From Sipunculus nudus (taxonomy: Eukaryota > Annelida > Sipuncula > Golfingiida > Sipunculidae), in the NCBI GenBank assembly GCA_026874595.1, contig CM049322.1, positions 47,713,840-47,777,839 of the forward strand: a stretch of 64,000 nucleotides of DNA. The letters are read 5' to 3'. Positions within the stretch are counted from its first letter, which is position 1, and the number at the start of each line of letters is the position of its first letter. The position numbers and the translations under genes are program-made. This document shows, piece after piece, positions 63,085 to 64,000 of this stretch. The notes beneath the pieces are model-generated. The model had not been told where the DNA came from, did not search any database, and worked only from the letters and a program-made list of their open reading frames with translations.

Positions 63085-63118
63085 ACCTCGTTGTGTCGAC
63101 GTCGAAGGGACCCTTGAT

Positions 63119-63219
63119 CATTAGAAGCGGATCCAGGGGGAGGGTCCAGGGGGTCCGAAGCAAACCTTTTAAGGGTTTCCGACAAATTTTGCGGCCTGGA
63201 ACCCCCCCCCCCCCCCCCA
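63119..63219. mobile_element. G/C-tract MITE fragment
   Basis: AGAAGCGGATCCAGGGGG at the left, then TTTTAAGGGTTTCCGACAAA and TTTTGCGGCCTGGA, matching the right half of the 43-kb copy in reverse complement. It ends in a C tract of about 17; the other TIR is missing. Confidence 0.75.
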
Positions 63220-64000
63220 TTGGACATCATAAGCTTGGTACTCCGTTTATCTTGCTATGGAGAGGCACGCAAAACATGCTGGATACCAAGCTATAAGCAC
63301 CGTACGCTTAACGTTAAATAAAACAGTTTTTAATGACGATACAAGTGAGTATTCAGTGACTGCTTGCATAGATTCTTTTAAAATGTCTAATTTTCTAACT
63401 TTTTAATTATTGCATATCTTAATGGGCAATATAATTTTGAAAAATCATAGCCATCTGAAATTTGCTTTAAATAAAATGTTTGTGTAGTCCAGTGGTAATT
63501 TTATTTTTTTTTTTGGCGACAATTATATCATTGTGATCATAAACATTATCAATAATAAAACAATTGTTTTCAAATGAGTGTATCAATTATGTATCGGTTT
63601 TCTTCTGTATAAATGCAATAACCCAGCTACAGCAAGGTATCCGTGTCACTAATGCAACATCAATACATTTTTATTTCCATAATTTAATAAATATAAAAAT
63701 AATGTTTATGGTACCAGACAGAAAAAGTTTTTATTGACCAAGTGTAACAATTCTCTTATTAACATTTTTAACTATATATGTATATCAAAGTTTTATTACA
63801 TATTTAAATATATTAAATAATTTTTTTCACACGACTATTTTTTTCATGTCTTTGCCTTATGGAATATAATGTTTACACCAACAACCTGCTTTAGTCTGCC
63901 ATAGAATCCCAATCAGGAACATGTGGCAACCAATTAAATTTTGGAAGTAATCTGAATCACCATAATATATTTTCATTTCAAAGGATTCTATCCCATACGG

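Larger units (their letters stand above)
58535..64000. other. Non-coding 3' flank
   Basis: No gene supported. AT-rich sequence, C tract near 62891, (TA)n microsatellite 63021-63080 and a MITE fragment at 63119. Open frames near 59.4 and 61.2 kb lack family resemblance. Confidence 0.55.

Overview
This is nuclear DNA from a multicellular animal. Coding exons are short, bounded by GT..AG sites and separated by long AT-rich introns, and most of the window is interspersed repeats. The gene content (an APP-family gene without a recognisable amyloid-beta segment, mitochondrial ribosomal protein L37, and a CARD-NACHT-LRR receptor) together with dense MITE-like repeats suggests an invertebrate, most likely a lophotrochozoan such as a mollusc, brachiopod or annelid. 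That placement is inference.

Layout. (1) 1-8.6 kb, + strand: the last six coding exons of an APP-family membrane protein. They cover the C-terminal part of E2, an acidic linker, the transmembrane helix and a cytoplasmic tail with the GYENPTY sorting motif, followed by a long 3' UTR. The 5' part of the gene lies outside the window. (2) 8.6-14.1 kb: intergenic repeats. (3) 14.1-26.45 kb, - strand: a complete eight-exon MRPL37 gene. All exon phases agree and the sum is 1302 nt, or 433 residues. It is convergent with the APP gene, and its introns hold several transposon remnants and tRNA-derived SINE pieces. (4) 26.5-52.3 kb: a gene-poor repeat field built from a few families that recur in both orientations, with no recognisable transposase or reverse transcriptase. 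(5) 52.3-58.5 kb, + strand: a CARD-NACHT-LRR immune receptor gene. It carries three in-frame stops and one frameshift and is best called a pseudogene or a gene with assembly errors. (6) 58.5-64 kb: AT-rich non-coding sequence, microsatellites and a MITE fragment.

The three genes show no sign of working together. APP is a neuronal-type adhesion and signalling receptor, MRPL37 is part of the mitochondrial large ribosomal subunit, and the NLR is a cytosolic innate immune sensor. The more unusual content is in the repeats: a palindrome (GGTGGCGCCACC) repeated 11 times inside a roughly 280-bp periodic element whose translation persists between divergent copies; a 3'-terminal signature shared by repeat families with unrelated bodies; perfect consensus nuclear-receptor sites (IR3 and DR1) carried by repeats; and DNA transposons with intact TIRs and target-site duplications (a hAT-type element of 1522 bp with 8-bp TSD, a 547-bp MITE with 8-bp TSD, a Harbinger-type MITE with TAA TSD and a TTAA-flanked element). 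All positions were read by eye. Exon edges rest on splice consensus and phase agreement, not on transcript data.
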